NCBI GenBank assembly: GCA_051861545.1
Contig: JBIMKP010000010.1
Coordinates: 1-64,000 of the forward strand
Direction: 5' to 3'
From: CAISCU01 sp051861545
Lineage (GTDB): Bacteria; Bacteroidota; Bacteroidia; UKL13-3
DNA: 64,000 bases
Of this stretch, positions 1-8,633 are shown piece after piece (position 1 is the first letter of the stretch; every line of letters starts with the position of its first letter). The notes under the pieces were generated by a model. The model was given only the letters and a program-made list of their open reading frames with translations, was not told where the DNA came from and searched no databases. The position numbers and the translations under genes were made by a program.

Positions 1-1161
1 ATCAATGGTACAGGCAGTTTAACAATAAGTTCAGCAATCAATATCAATAATTATTTGGTTTTGAATGGAGGAAATTTAATAGGAAGTAGCATCAATAGCA
101 TCAGTTTATTAAATAGTTCAGATACCTCATTAAACAGAATAGGTGGTTATATTGAAGGTTCATTAATCAGACGAATCCCTGCAAGCAGCGCAGGAAGCTT
201 GAGTTATTTGTATCCAATAGGAAAAGTAAGTTATAGTCCATTTGAGTTGGTAAATCCAATCACAACAAGTGGTGGAGATGTTGATATAAAAGCAGAGGTA
301 TTTGAAACAAGTACAGGTGGAACAGCAGGTCCAAATATGTTCAGCATTAGCAGTGATAGATATTGGGAGAGTTCAATCAGTTCTGGAGCAAGTAATTTTA
401 CAAGTACAAGTATTAAACTTACTGAAGCATCTATTGGCACCATGAATGCCATTGCAAGAAGTGCAACTTTAGCAGGTGTTTATAGCAAGGCAAATACTAA
501 TCCAGCAAGTGGAAGTTCTATTTCAAGTAATTCATTGACTTCATTGGGATTCTTTTTATTTGGAAATGATTCTTCTTCATTAAGCTCATCTGCAACTTTA
601 AATATTACTGCTTTTTTTGAAGGATTGTATTTAGGCTCATCAACTATGACAGCATCGCCGTTTAATGCAGATGGTATTACCTCGAATACAATAGCAGATA
701 CAATAACAATTGTTCTACATGATAAAAATATTTTTGATAGTGTTTATGCAGTTTCAGGTACAATCAGCACATCAGGATTAGCAAGTTTTTCATTGCCTTC
801 AATTTATATGGGAAATGCATTCTATATCGCTCTAAAACATAGAAACTCTTTAGAAACCTGGACTGCAGATACAGTAGTTATTACATCAATAACTAATTAT
901 GATTTTTCAGATGATGCTTTAAAAGCGTATGGTTCAAATATGCTTGATTTAGGTTCAGGCGTATTTGGAATTTATGCAGGAGATATAAACCAAGATGGAT
1001 TTATTGATGGAAATGATTTTACAGATGTAGATAATGATAACAGCAATTTTGCTTCAGGTTATTTAGTTACAGATACAAATGGAGATGGTTTTGTTGATGG
1101 AAACGACTTTACATCAATTGATAATAATGGAAGTATGTTTATTTCTATTGCTCGTCCATAG
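1..1161 (+). CDS. Secreted surface protein with dockerin-like C-terminus (5' truncated)
   Basis: The reading frame is open from base 1, so the true start lies upstream of the window; the TTG at 55 is only an internal codon. The visible 386 residues are rich in Ser, Thr, Asn and Gly and read like the beta-rich stalk or adhesin region of Bacteroidota surface proteins. The last ~60 residues contain two EF-hand-like calcium loops, GDINQDGFIDGNDF and DTNGDGFVDGNDF, spaced as in a type I dockerin repeat pair. There is no T9SS sorting domain after them; the protein ends ISIARP. The likely role is an exported, calcium-binding surface or secreted protein, but the substrate or partner is unknown. A perfect hairpin terminator follows at 1191-1227. 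Confidence 0.75.
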   Translation: MNGTGSLTISSAININNYLVLNGGNLIGSSINSISLLNSSDTSLNRIGGYIEGSLIRRIPASSAGSLSYLYPIGKVSYSPFELVNPITTSGGDVDIKAEVFETSTGGTAGPNMFSISSDRYWESSISSGASNFTSTSIKLTEASIGTMNAIARSATLAGVYSKANTNPASGSSISSNSLTSLGFFLFGNDSSSLSSSATLNITAFFEGLYLGSSTMTASPFNADGITSNTIADTITIVLHDKNIFDSVYAVSGTISTSGLASFSLPSIYMGNAFYIALKHRNSLETWTADTVVITSITNYDFSDDALKAYGSNMLDLGSGVFGIYAGDINQDGFIDGNDFTDVDNDNSNFASGYLVTDTNGDGFVDGNDFTSIDNNGSMFISIARP

Positions 1162-1190
1162 TTTTTAAATGATAACTATAAAGTATTATA

Positions 1191-1227
1191 AAAATAAAAG
1201 TGGGGCCACTGGCCCCACTTTTATTTT
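1191..1227. terminator. Bidirectional intrinsic terminator
   Basis: A perfect 17-bp stem (1191-1207 with 1211-1227) closes on a 3-nt loop. The stem has a GC core, GTGGGGCC/GGCCCCAC, flanked by A-rich and T-rich arms, so it yields a U-tract on either strand. It sits between the convergent surface-protein gene and the peroxiredoxin gene and can serve both. Confidence 0.9.
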
Positions 1228-1242
1228 TGGTTCTATTGTATT

Positions 1243-1695
1243 TTAAATCAACTGTTTACTATGTGCTTTTGTATCTACTTTCTCAATAATATTTGAGAGT
1301 TTTCCTTTTTCATCAATTACAAAAGTGGTTCTTAAAATGCCCATATATTTTCTTCCATACATGCTTTTTTCTCCCCAAACTCCATAAGCTTCAGCAACTG
1401 CATGATCTTCATCTGCTAGTAATGAAAATGGAAGTTCGTGTTTGTCGATAAACTTTTGGTGTTTCTTTTCGCTATCAGGACTTACACCTAAAATTTCAAA
1501 TCCTTTGCTTAAAAAACTTTGGTAATTGTCTCTTAAATCGCAAGCTTCTGCTGTGCAACCTGGGGTATCATCTTTAGGATAAAAATATAAAACTAGATTT
1601 TTTCCTTTGAAATCTTTTAATGATACCAATTCTCCTTTTTCATTCTTGCAAGAAAATGAAGGAGCTTTATCTCCAATATTTAATGTTATTGCCAT
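1243..1695 (-). CDS. bcp: Thioredoxin-dependent peroxiredoxin, BCP/PrxQ type
   Basis: This is a 150-residue AhpC/TSA-fold peroxidase that reduces hydroperoxides in the cytoplasm using thioredoxin. The BCP signature KDDTPGCTAEACDLRD is present. It gives the peroxidatic Cys and, five residues on, the resolving Cys of atypical 2-Cys BCP enzymes. YFYPKD and the later GVSPDS motif are also typical. A GTG at 1710 would add five residues (MGLNS), but the ATG at 1695 gives the usual BCP length and N-terminus (MAITLNIGDKAP), so I prefer it. It lies 31 nt downstream of the M23 peptidase gene on the same strand and is probably co-transcribed with it. Confidence 0.93.
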   Translation of the reverse strand: MAITLNIGDKAPSFSCKNEKGELVSLKDFKGKNLVLYFYPKDDTPGCTAEACDLRDNYQSFLSKGFEILGVSPDSEKKHQKFIDKHELPFSLLADEDHAVAEAYGVWGEKSMYGRKYMGILRTTFVIDEKGKLSNIIEKVDTKAHSKQLI

Positions 1696-1726
1696 ACTGT
1701 TTAAACCCACCTGTTAAAATTTTGTT

Positions 1727-3514
1727 TTACCAATTCATTTGCCAGATTTTTTCTGTTTTATTTCCTTTTTTGTCGCTTAGTTTTATTGTCCAATTAGCTT
1801 TGTTATTGTTTAATAAAGAATTTGATTTTTCTCTGTAATACAATTCATCAAAATCATAAATAATTATGTCGTTTTTGGCGTCATAATCAGCTAATACCCA
1901 TTTGTCGTTTAAATATAAATTATAGGTTCCAATGCCTGAAAATTGGTCGTCAATTTTTATGCTGATTGAATTTGTATCCTTTTTATTTAATAGTATGGCT
2001 ATAGGAGCTATACTATCTACTGCAATGGTATAATTTCCAAAACTTCCTATTTCTCCTTTAACCCAATTATTATGAAATTTCCCTCCTGCATAACTAAGTT
2101 TTCCTGCTTTATTTACGCTTGCCAAACAAAGGTATTTTGAGTCACTAAAGGCGAAATCTTTAACTTCAATTTCAATATTTATACTTTTGTGAATTGGTGT
2201 TAAATTCTGATGAACTTTGTAAACAGGCGAGAAAGTGTTTTTTACTGATTCCGTTTTGTAACAATCTAAATAAATGCTATCATAAAATGCACCTGGTTCC
2301 GATTCAAGTTTAAATCCTGGAAAGCTAAATTTATTCTTGGCATTTGGCTTCCAAAGTGGTTTTGATTGTATAGATTGGAAGTACTTTTCCTTTTCAGAAT
2401 TCAACTCAGTTTCTCCAGTTTTTATATACATCATCACATAGGTATAATTATCATTTATATCTCCTAAATATATTATGATTGAATCTAAGTGATTAGGTTT
2501 TAAGTAAAATTTCCCTTTTTGTTTATTTGTTTCAATCATGCAAAAGGGATTACCATCATCCTTAAAACATTTTTGTATTCTTTGTTGATTGACTTTATAC
2601 CAAGGATAATCGATATGTTGGTTAATGTATTTACTTTCACTAAAAGCAAAACGTTTTAATTTAAAGCCAAATATTTTTCTGTTTTGATGAATCAATCCAT
2701 AATCAAACAAACCTTTTTCATCTCTTGTTTGATGGATATAATCATATCCTGCAATACCTAAGCCATACTGGTCAGGAGGTAATTGAATTGTGTCTTCATA
2801 AACCAAAAGTTTGTGATATAAATATACACTATCTCTTAAATATAATTTTTTTTGTTGGATTGGAATTCGCTTTTGAAGTAATAAACCTTCTGGTACAAAT
2901 TGATAAAAATGAACAACAGAAAGAAATGGTTTTAGTGTATCATTCGGTAGCATTCCAAATAAGCCAGGATTCCAGATTTCTTCAGTTCTTGTTTCTCTGA
3001 TTTCAAAATGTAAATGTGGACCAGTAGAGCCACCACTATTACCAGATAGACCAATTGTATCACCCTTTTTTACCCAGATAAATGCTTGTTTAAAAACAGT
3101 ATCAAATGCAAATTTTTGTTGTTTGTATTGATAGTTTTTTATCCATTCAGCTATTGCTCCTTTATAGCACTTTAAATGACCATAAACAGTTGTAAAACCA
3201 TTTGGATGGTCGATATAAATTGCTTTTCCATATCCATTCGAAGCTATCTTAATTCTAGAAATATAACCATCAGCTACAGCATAAACAGGAAGTCCTTCTT
3301 TTTCTTGAGTTTTTAAATCTACTCCACTATGAAAGTGATTGTCTCTAATTGCTCCAAATGGTGAAACAAAATGAGGCAATGAATCCATTGGATACCTGAA
3401 ATAAGGCTTGTAATCACCTTGTGCATTTGATAGTAAGCTAAGTACTAATAACAAAAGTAAAATAGTACTTTTTACAAGACTAAAATCAATGGGTTTATTA
3501 ATTTTTATTTTCAA
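1727..3514 (-). CDS. Secreted M23-family (LytM) metallopeptidase
   Basis: Residues 1-32 form a signal peptide with a long Leu-rich core ending SLLSNAQG. Residues ~45-175 are an M23 endopeptidase domain with the zinc ligands in HSGVD (H62, D66) and HLHFE (H167, H169) and a VYGHL strand at 110-114. This is the LytM fold that cleaves peptidoglycan cross-links. The remaining ~400 residues are beta-rich, have no recognised catalytic motif and probably act in binding or regulation. The start codon appears to be TTG at 3514, because the next ATG lies after the signal peptide. The gene begins 1 nt after the stop of the FAH-family gene, so translational coupling is likely. The protein is expected in the periplasm. 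Confidence 0.88.
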   Translation of the reverse strand: MKIKINKPIDFSLVKSTILLLLLVLSLLSNAQGDYKPYFRYPMDSLPHFVSPFGAIRDNHFHSGVDLKTQEKEGLPVYAVADGYISRIKIASNGYGKAIYIDHPNGFTTVYGHLKCYKGAIAEWIKNYQYKQQKFAFDTVFKQAFIWVKKGDTIGLSGNSGGSTGPHLHFEIRETRTEEIWNPGLFGMLPNDTLKPFLSVVHFYQFVPEGLLLQKRIPIQQKKLYLRDSVYLYHKLLVYEDTIQLPPDQYGLGIAGYDYIHQTRDEKGLFDYGLIHQNRKIFGFKLKRFAFSESKYINQHIDYPWYKVNQQRIQKCFKDDGNPFCMIETNKQKGKFYLKPNHLDSIIIYLGDINDNYTYVMMYIKTGETELNSEKEKYFQSIQSKPLWKPNAKNKFSFPGFKLESEPGAFYDSIYLDCYKTESVKNTFSPVYKVHQNLTPIHKSINIEIEVKDFAFSDSKYLCLASVNKAGKLSYAGGKFHNNWVKGEIGSFGNYTIAVDSIAPIAILLNKKDTNSISIKIDDQFSGIGTYNLYLNDKWVLADYDAKNDIIIYDFDELYYREKSNSLLNNNKANWTIKLSDKKGNKTEKIWQMNW

Positions 3515-3515
3515 T

Positions 3516-4121
3516 TTATTTTACCTCGCAATGCAGCATTTTTTTATCACCTATAAATCCTTCTAGTTTGTCACCAATCTTAACTGCACCTACACCAGCT
3601 GGTGTTCCTGTATAAATTAAATCACCAACTTTTAAAGTGAAATATTGAGAGATAAAACTTACAATTTTGTCGAAAGAAAATATCATATCACTAGAATTTC
3701 CATTTTGCACCAATTCACCATTTTTTAGTAATGAAAATTGAATTGGATTTTGTAAGTCTTTAACGTTGGAAAATTCACCAATAGGAGCAGAGCCATCAAA
3801 AGCTTTTGCTAATTCCCAAGGTAAGCCTTTTTGCTTTAATTGTGCTTGTAAATCCCTTGCAGTAAAGTCTATTCCAAATCCAATTTCAGAGTAGTAATTT
3901 GAAGCAAATTTCTCTTGAATTTTCTTTCCCATTTTGCTGATTTTTATAACGAGTTCAGCTTCATAATGTACATCACTGCTAAAATCAGGTAAATAAAAAT
4001 CTTCTCCGTTTTTTAACAATGCAGTATCGGGTTTACTAAAGATTACAGGATTTTCAGGTACAGCATTTCCTAATTCTTTAGCATGTTCACTGTAATTTCT
4101 TCCTACACAAAATATTTTCAT
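3516..4121 (-). CDS. Fumarylacetoacetate hydrolase (FAH) family protein
   Basis: This 201-residue protein is the compact single-domain FAH type, similar in size to acylpyruvases/oxaloacetate decarboxylases of the FAHD1/YcgM group. Visible family motifs are FCVGRNYSEHAKELG at the N-terminus, KPDTALL, the metal-binding acidic strand HYEAELV, GFGIDFTARDLQ, and LIYTGTPAGVG near the C-terminus. Such enzymes use Mg2+ to cleave C-C bonds in acylpyruvates or decarboxylate oxaloacetate; the substrate here cannot be told from sequence. It is the first gene of a probable three-gene unit with the M23 peptidase and bcp. Confidence 0.9.
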   Translation of the reverse strand: MKIFCVGRNYSEHAKELGNAVPENPVIFSKPDTALLKNGEDFYLPDFSSDVHYEAELVIKISKMGKKIQEKFASNYYSEIGFGIDFTARDLQAQLKQKGLPWELAKAFDGSAPIGEFSNVKDLQNPIQFSLLKNGELVQNGNSSDMIFSFDKIVSFISQYFTLKVGDLIYTGTPAGVGAVKIGDKLEGFIGDKKMLHCEVK

Positions 4122-4150
4122 TCTACTTATTCTCTTGTTTAAACTAGATA

Positions 4151-4186
4151 AAAATTAGGCAAGCAAAATATTGATTGCCTAATTTT
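4151..4186 (-). terminator. Intrinsic terminator after the M3 oligopeptidase gene
   Basis: A 12-bp perfect stem, AAAATTAGGCAA/TTGCCTAATTTT (4151-4162 with 4175-4186), encloses a 12-nt loop. It lies 3 nt beyond the stop codon of the minus-strand oligopeptidase gene and upstream of the FAH-family gene. The 3' arm supplies the U-tract. Confidence 0.7.
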
Positions 4187-4189
4187 ACT

Positions 4190-5893
4190 TTAGCTATTTT
4201 TACTTAGTTCGTCTTTCACAAATTTCATTAATTCATGAATATAAGCGGTGCTAAAGTTAAATTCAATTCCTGCTGTTTGATATATTTCGCTAATTGTTTT
4301 TGAATATCCTAAACTCAATGCTGCTTTGTATTGCTCAATAGTTTTTTCTTTATTCTTTAAGAAGTTTCTCCATACAGCCAATGCGCCTAATTGGGCAATT
4401 CCGTATTCTATATAATAAAATGGAACTTCAAATAAGTGTAATTGTTTCTGCCAACTAATGGTTCTAAAATGCTCAAATCCGGTCCAATCAACCATTCCAG
4501 TTCCAAATTCATCACTTAATTCAATCCAATATTTTTTGCGTTCTGCCGCAGTATGTGTTGGGTTGGTATAAATCCAATGTTGGAATTTATCAATGATTGC
4601 AATCCAAGGTAGAATTTTAATGATACCTTCTAAATGTTCTTCTTTCGCTCTATTAAAATCTTCTTTGTTTGGGTAAAATTCATCTTGACCTTCATAACTC
4701 AAAAGTTCCATGCTCATACTTGCTAATTCAGCAACTTCACTCGGACAATTTTTAAATGCAGATAATTCAAGGTCTTTGCTTAAAAATGAATGAACTGCAT
4801 GTCCACCTTCGTGCACCATTGTTTCAACATCTCTTGTGCTACTAGCGGCATTCATGAAAATAAAAGGAACACTAGTTTCTGCCATTGGGTAATTATATCC
4901 TCCAGGTGCTTTTCCTTTTCTGCTTTCTAAATCAAGTCTGTCCATGTCATCCATTGTTTGGATACACCAAGCAAAATAATCATCAACTTTTTTGAAGCAT
5001 TTAATTGATTTTTCTAGTAAGTCGGCTCCGCTTGTAAAAGGTTCTAAAGCTTCTCTGTTTTTTGTATCAACTTCAGTATCCCAAGGCTTTAACGAATGGC
5101 CTAATTCAGCAACTCTTTTTTCATTAAATTCTTTCACTAAAGGCAAAACTTCTTTTTGTATGGCTTCATGAAAGGCAAAACAATCTTCTGGTTTATAATC
5201 AAACCTTCCTAGCTCTGCGAATTTATAATCTCTATAGTTTTTAAATCCAGCATTAACGGCAATTTGATGTCTTAGTGCAATCAGTTTATCAAATAAAGTA
5301 TCTAATTCTTCTGCATGTGAAAATCTCTTTTCTTGGATAGTTTTAAATGCATTTTCTCTGATATTTCTATCAGGGTTTTTTAGGTAATTTGATGCTTGTT
5401 GAAGTGTCAATTCTTTACCATCCATTTCAATGGTCATGCTGCCAACTATTGAACCATATTTTTGTGATTCAGTAGCAACTTCGGCCATTAAAGGAATGTT
5501 CTTTTCATTAAAAATCTCAATTTCTTTTTTAATGCTTCTTAAATAAACAAAATATTTTTCTTCATTTAATTGATTGATGAATTCGTTGTTTATTAGCTTT
5601 TTGTTTAATGAATCGCTATAAGGTGCTGTTTGCGGTTCAATCTCATTTACGAAAAATAAATAAGCTTCTTCCAACTCCTTTGCGGTTGTATTGCAAGTCA
5701 TTCTCACATATCGCCAAGCTAAATCTTCACTTAAAAAAGCATCTAATTCACTTCTATCTTTCAGCCATTCTTCTAAATCATGTACAGATTTAATTTCTCT
5801 ATTTTGAAGGTTTTCAAAAAATGGTTGGATGATATCCCATGAAGTCACTTTAATTTTATTAGGTAAAAAACGTCTTTTTATTATTGTAATCAT
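4190..5893 (-). CDS. M3 family oligoendopeptidase (PepF-like)
   Basis: This is a zinc metallopeptidase of family M3 that degrades short peptides in the cytoplasm. The HEXXH motif appears as MVHEGGHAVHSFL, with the third ligand Glu in the following helix (PSEVAELASMSMELL). The PepF/M3 core GGYNYP...PFIFMN precedes it. A TTG at 5914 would add seven residues, but the ATG at 5893 (MITIIKRRFLPNK) gives the usual N-terminus of Bacteroidota homologues, so 567 residues are predicted. There is no signal peptide. It is followed by its own terminator and faces the divergently transcribed tryptophanase gene. Confidence 0.93.
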   Translation of the reverse strand: MITIIKRRFLPNKIKVTSWDIIQPFFENLQNREIKSVHDLEEWLKDRSELDAFLSEDLAWRYVRMTCNTTAKELEEAYLFFVNEIEPQTAPYSDSLNKKLINNEFINQLNEEKYFVYLRSIKKEIEIFNEKNIPLMAEVATESQKYGSIVGSMTIEMDGKELTLQQASNYLKNPDRNIRENAFKTIQEKRFSHAEELDTLFDKLIALRHQIAVNAGFKNYRDYKFAELGRFDYKPEDCFAFHEAIQKEVLPLVKEFNEKRVAELGHSLKPWDTEVDTKNREALEPFTSGADLLEKSIKCFKKVDDYFAWCIQTMDDMDRLDLESRKGKAPGGYNYPMAETSVPFIFMNAASSTRDVETMVHEGGHAVHSFLSKDLELSAFKNCPSEVAELASMSMELLSYEGQDEFYPNKEDFNRAKEEHLEGIIKILPWIAIIDKFQHWIYTNPTHTAAERKKYWIELSDEFGTGMVDWTGFEHFRTISWQKQLHLFEVPFYYIEYGIAQLGALAVWRNFLKNKEKTIEQYKAALSLGYSKTISEIYQTAGIEFNFSTAYIHELMKFVKDELSKNS

Positions 5894-6104
5894 ACTTTTT
5901 TGAATTAAACTCAAATGTAAATTCTTCTTTTAGAATCTAAGTGTTTTAACAAAAGATTTTTGTCAATTTTTCTTGTGTAAATTTATATTTTATTGAGATA
6001 TATCATTTTTTTCTTTGGATAGGCGATACACTTTTGGGAACCAAATAAAACCAAACTAAATCAAATCATCTCATTTTTAATAATGGGATATTAAAAACCA
6101 AAAA

Positions 6105-7511
6105 ATGAGAACAATTATAGAACCATTTAGAATTAAATCGGTGGAGCCTATTAAAATGACTACCCGAGAAGAAAGATTAGTTTACTTAGAAAATGCTCAT
6201 TACAATTTATTTTCTTTAGATTCTGAAAATGTATTGATTGATTTATTAACCGATAGTGGTACTAGCAGCATGAGTGCTAATCAATGGGCTGCAATTATGA
6301 AAGGTGATGAATCTTATGCGGGTAGTCCTTCTTTTCATCGTTTTGAAAAAGCTGTTCAACATTTAATGCCTTTCAGTCATATTATACCAACACACCAAGG
6401 TAGAGCAGCAGAAAAAATTCTGTTTTCTGCAATTGGAGGGCCTGGGAAATATATACTTAATAATACTCACTTCGATACTACTCGCGCGAATATTGAATTT
6501 TCAGGTGCAGTTGGCGTTGATTTAGTAATTGAAGAAGGTAAAGATCCTAGAAGTGAACATCCTTTTAAGGGTAATATGGATATCCTGAAATTGGAGGCGT
6601 TTATTAAAGAGAAAGGCCCTGAAAATATTCCTTTATGTATGATTACCATCACAAATAATTCAGGTGGTGGTCAGCCGGTTTCAATGGATAATATCAAACA
6701 AACCAAATACATCTGTATGAAGTATGGTATTCCTTTGTTTATCGATGCTTGTAGGTTTGCCGAAAATGCATATTTCATTAAAATGCGTGAACCTGGTTTC
6801 GAAAATCATAGCATAGGGGCAATTGTTCAAGAAATTTTTTCTTATGCTGATGGTTGCACAATGAGTGCTAAAAAAGACGCTTTAGTAAATATTGGTGGTT
6901 GGTTGGCAATGAATAATGATGATTGGGCTTTAACTTGTAGAAATTTATTAATTCTTACAGAAGGTTTTCCTACTTATGGCGGCTTAGCAGGAAGAGATTT
7001 AGATGCTATTGCTACGGGTTTAGAAGAAGTTGTTCATGAAGATTATTTGCATTACAGAATTATTTCAACCCAATACCTTGGCGACCATTTAACAAAAGCA
7101 GGTATTCCTATAATGCGTCCAGTTGGTGGACATGCAGTTTATATTGATGCCAGAGCGATGTTTCCTCATATTCAACCTTTACAATACCCAGGGCAATCTT
7201 TGGCTTGTGAAATGTATTTACATGCTGGAATTAGAGCTTGTGAAATTGGTACTGTTATGTTTGGTTTACAGGCAGATGGTGTAACTGAACTTCCTGCTTC
7301 AATGGATTTAGTTCGATTAGCAATTCCTAGAAGAGTTTATACGCAATCTCATATCGATTATGTAATTGAGGCATTGGTAGAGATTAATGAAAATAAACAA
7401 GCTTTAAAGGGAATGAAAATTAATTGGCAACCAAAACAATTACGCCATTTTAGTGCGAGATTTAGCTATTTAGATTCATATTCACAAAGAATGAAAACAA
7501 TCATTGATTAA
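6105..7511 (+). CDS. tnaA: Tryptophanase (tryptophan indole-lyase)
   Basis: This PLP-dependent beta-eliminating lyase converts tryptophan to indole, pyruvate and ammonia. The PLP lysine is in CTMSAKKDALVNIGG (K257). The family also includes tyrosine phenol-lyase, so I compared the known discriminating positions. Asp124 (HFDTTR), Ile381 (GIRACEIGT) and His448 (QLRHFSARF) match tryptophanase rather than the Thr/Arg/Phe of tyrosine phenol-lyase. The length of 468 residues is normal. No tnaC-like leader or tryptophan permease gene is visible beside it. A 211-bp AT-rich gap separates it from the divergent oligopeptidase gene. Confidence 0.95.
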   Translation: MRTIIEPFRIKSVEPIKMTTREERLVYLENAHYNLFSLDSENVLIDLLTDSGTSSMSANQWAAIMKGDESYAGSPSFHRFEKAVQHLMPFSHIIPTHQGRAAEKILFSAIGGPGKYILNNTHFDTTRANIEFSGAVGVDLVIEEGKDPRSEHPFKGNMDILKLEAFIKEKGPENIPLCMITITNNSGGGQPVSMDNIKQTKYICMKYGIPLFIDACRFAENAYFIKMREPGFENHSIGAIVQEIFSYADGCTMSAKKDALVNIGGWLAMNNDDWALTCRNLLILTEGFPTYGGLAGRDLDAIATGLEEVVHEDYLHYRIISTQYLGDHLTKAGIPIMRPVGGHAVYIDARAMFPHIQPLQYPGQSLACEMYLHAGIRACEIGTVMFGLQADGVTELPASMDLVRLAIPRRVYTQSHIDYVIEALVEINENKQALKGMKINWQPKQLRHFSARFSYLDSYSQRMKTIID

Positions 7512-7843
7512 TATAAATTTTCAATTGTTTTATTTTTTTCGAATTTCTTAGATGCAAATTTGTTTTTGTTGCTCTTTTTTTTGTTTTAATTTGAAATTCA
7601 ATTTATTAGCACTAAAAAATGATTCTAGAGACTTGCTTTTTGTGTTTTAATAATTACGCAATTGTAAATATTACGTCTTAAATTATCGTAGTTTATGGAT
7701 TGTTTGTAAATAATTAAGAGTTGAAATTGCATTACCTTAGAAAGTAGCCCTCTTCTATATTATCTTTTTAGATAGTTTAAGCCAAGTTATTTCCTATAAT
7801 TTCATTTTATGAAAAAATAGGGAATAACTTATTTCAAAAAAAA
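7512..7843. other. Intergenic region, 332 bp, convergent genes
   Basis: This AT-rich stretch between the tryptophanase stop and the response-regulator stop contains no ORF that looks coding on either strand. The only structure I see is the long inverted repeat at 7784-7830, annotated separately. Confidence 0.6.
7784..7830. terminator. Long hairpin between convergent genes, probable terminator
   Basis: A 14-bp stem with one G.U pair (7784-7797 with 7817-7830) surrounds an internal loop and a second stem, TTTCAT/ATGAAA (7800-7805 with 7809-7814). It starts 13 nt past the stop of the minus-strand response-regulator gene. The stem is AT-rich and the following bases are not a clean T-tract, so its terminator role is inferred from position and geometry. 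Confidence 0.45.
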
Positions 7844-8476
7844 TTAGGGTAAAAGCCCATTATCATAAGCAAAACTAATTAGTTGTACTCTGTTTTTTAC
7901 TCCTAATTTACTTATCAAGTTTCTTATGTATGTTTCTATAGAACGAGGAGAAAGATTCAGTGCTTCTGAAATTTCCTCAGTTACTAGTCCTTTTGATAAC
8001 ATTTTAATGATTTGAAGGTCTCTTTCACTAAAAATTAGTTTGGGATAATCTGCTAATTTAAACTCTGAATTATCTTGTGTATCTGTCCTGTAAATTTTGT
8101 CGAATGCTTTTTCTCCGATTAAACAAATTTCAATTGCAGGAAGTAAACATGATCTTAATTTTGAAGAAAAGCCATTCGCTCCTAATTTAAATAATTGATC
8201 TGCTAAGGAGTCAGAATTGAAGCTACTAATTACAAGAACTTTTTGCTCGGGATATGTTTGTTTAATTGCTGCTAAGGTCTCAAATCCATCCATCACAGGC
8301 ATGAATAAATCTAAAAGAATTAAATCAAAATTTTTTCTACTTAAAACTTGTAGAGCTAATTTCCCATTCATTGCTCGATTTGTCAACTCCAAATTTGGTG
8401 TCGATTTTAAAGCTTCTTCTATATAATAAGCTTCAGTTGGGGTATCTTCTACTAATAAGATTTTTTTCTGTTTCAC
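7844..8476 (-). CDS. Response regulator, NarL/FixJ (LuxR-HTH) family
   Basis: Residues 5-120 form a receiver domain with acidic pocket residues E10/D11, phospho-acceptor D56 in LILLDLFMPVMDG and the conserved Lys at 106. Residues ~145-208 form a LuxR-type helix-turn-helix: FSERDLQIIKMLSKGLVTEE, then LNLSPRSIETYIRNLISKLG. It is therefore a DNA-binding transcription regulator controlled by phosphorylation. The start codon is GTG at 8476, which places MKQKKILLVEDT at the expected N-terminus. No histidine kinase is adjacent, so its partner is unknown; the orphan TPR kinase at 14.1-16.3 kb is one candidate but nothing shows it. Confidence 0.92.
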   Translation of the reverse strand: MKQKKILLVEDTPTEAYYIEEALKSTPNLELTNRAMNGKLALQVLSRKNFDLILLDLFMPVMDGFETLAAIKQTYPEQKVLVISSFNSDSLADQLFKLGANGFSSKLRSCLLPAIEICLIGEKAFDKIYRTDTQDNSEFKLADYPKLIFSERDLQIIKMLSKGLVTEEISEALNLSPRSIETYIRNLISKLGVKNRVQLISFAYDNGLLP

Positions 8477-8583
8477 TTCGCAAAGTTAAACGTAGTAAGC
8501 ATTAATTTGTTTTGATTAATATTAGCTTTTTTTCTAATTTCAATCAAAAAATGATTATTAATTGAGCCTTTTTATAGGCACAA

Positions 8584-8616
8584 AAAAAACACATAACAAA
8601 TTGCTATGTGTTTTTT
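8584..8616 (-). terminator. Intrinsic terminator after the DUF5606 gene
   Basis: A 12-bp perfect stem, AAAAAACACATA/TATGTGTTTTTT (8584-8595 with 8605-8616), closes on a 9-nt loop 17 nt beyond the DUF5606 stop. The A/T runs in the stem make it usable on the minus strand. Confidence 0.75.
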
Positions 8617-8633
8617 GTAGTTGAATAATTAAT

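Noticed and set aside
89..1158. Possible tandem repeats in the Ser/Thr-rich surface protein
   Set aside because: Apart from the two calcium loops at the end I see no repeat unit that holds at the DNA or protein level. The similarity is compositional only.
3516..4121. Fumarylacetoacetase of tyrosine degradation
   Set aside because: At 201 residues it is the compact single-domain FAH form. True fumarylacetoacetases are about twice as long, and no other tyrosine-degradation gene is nearby.
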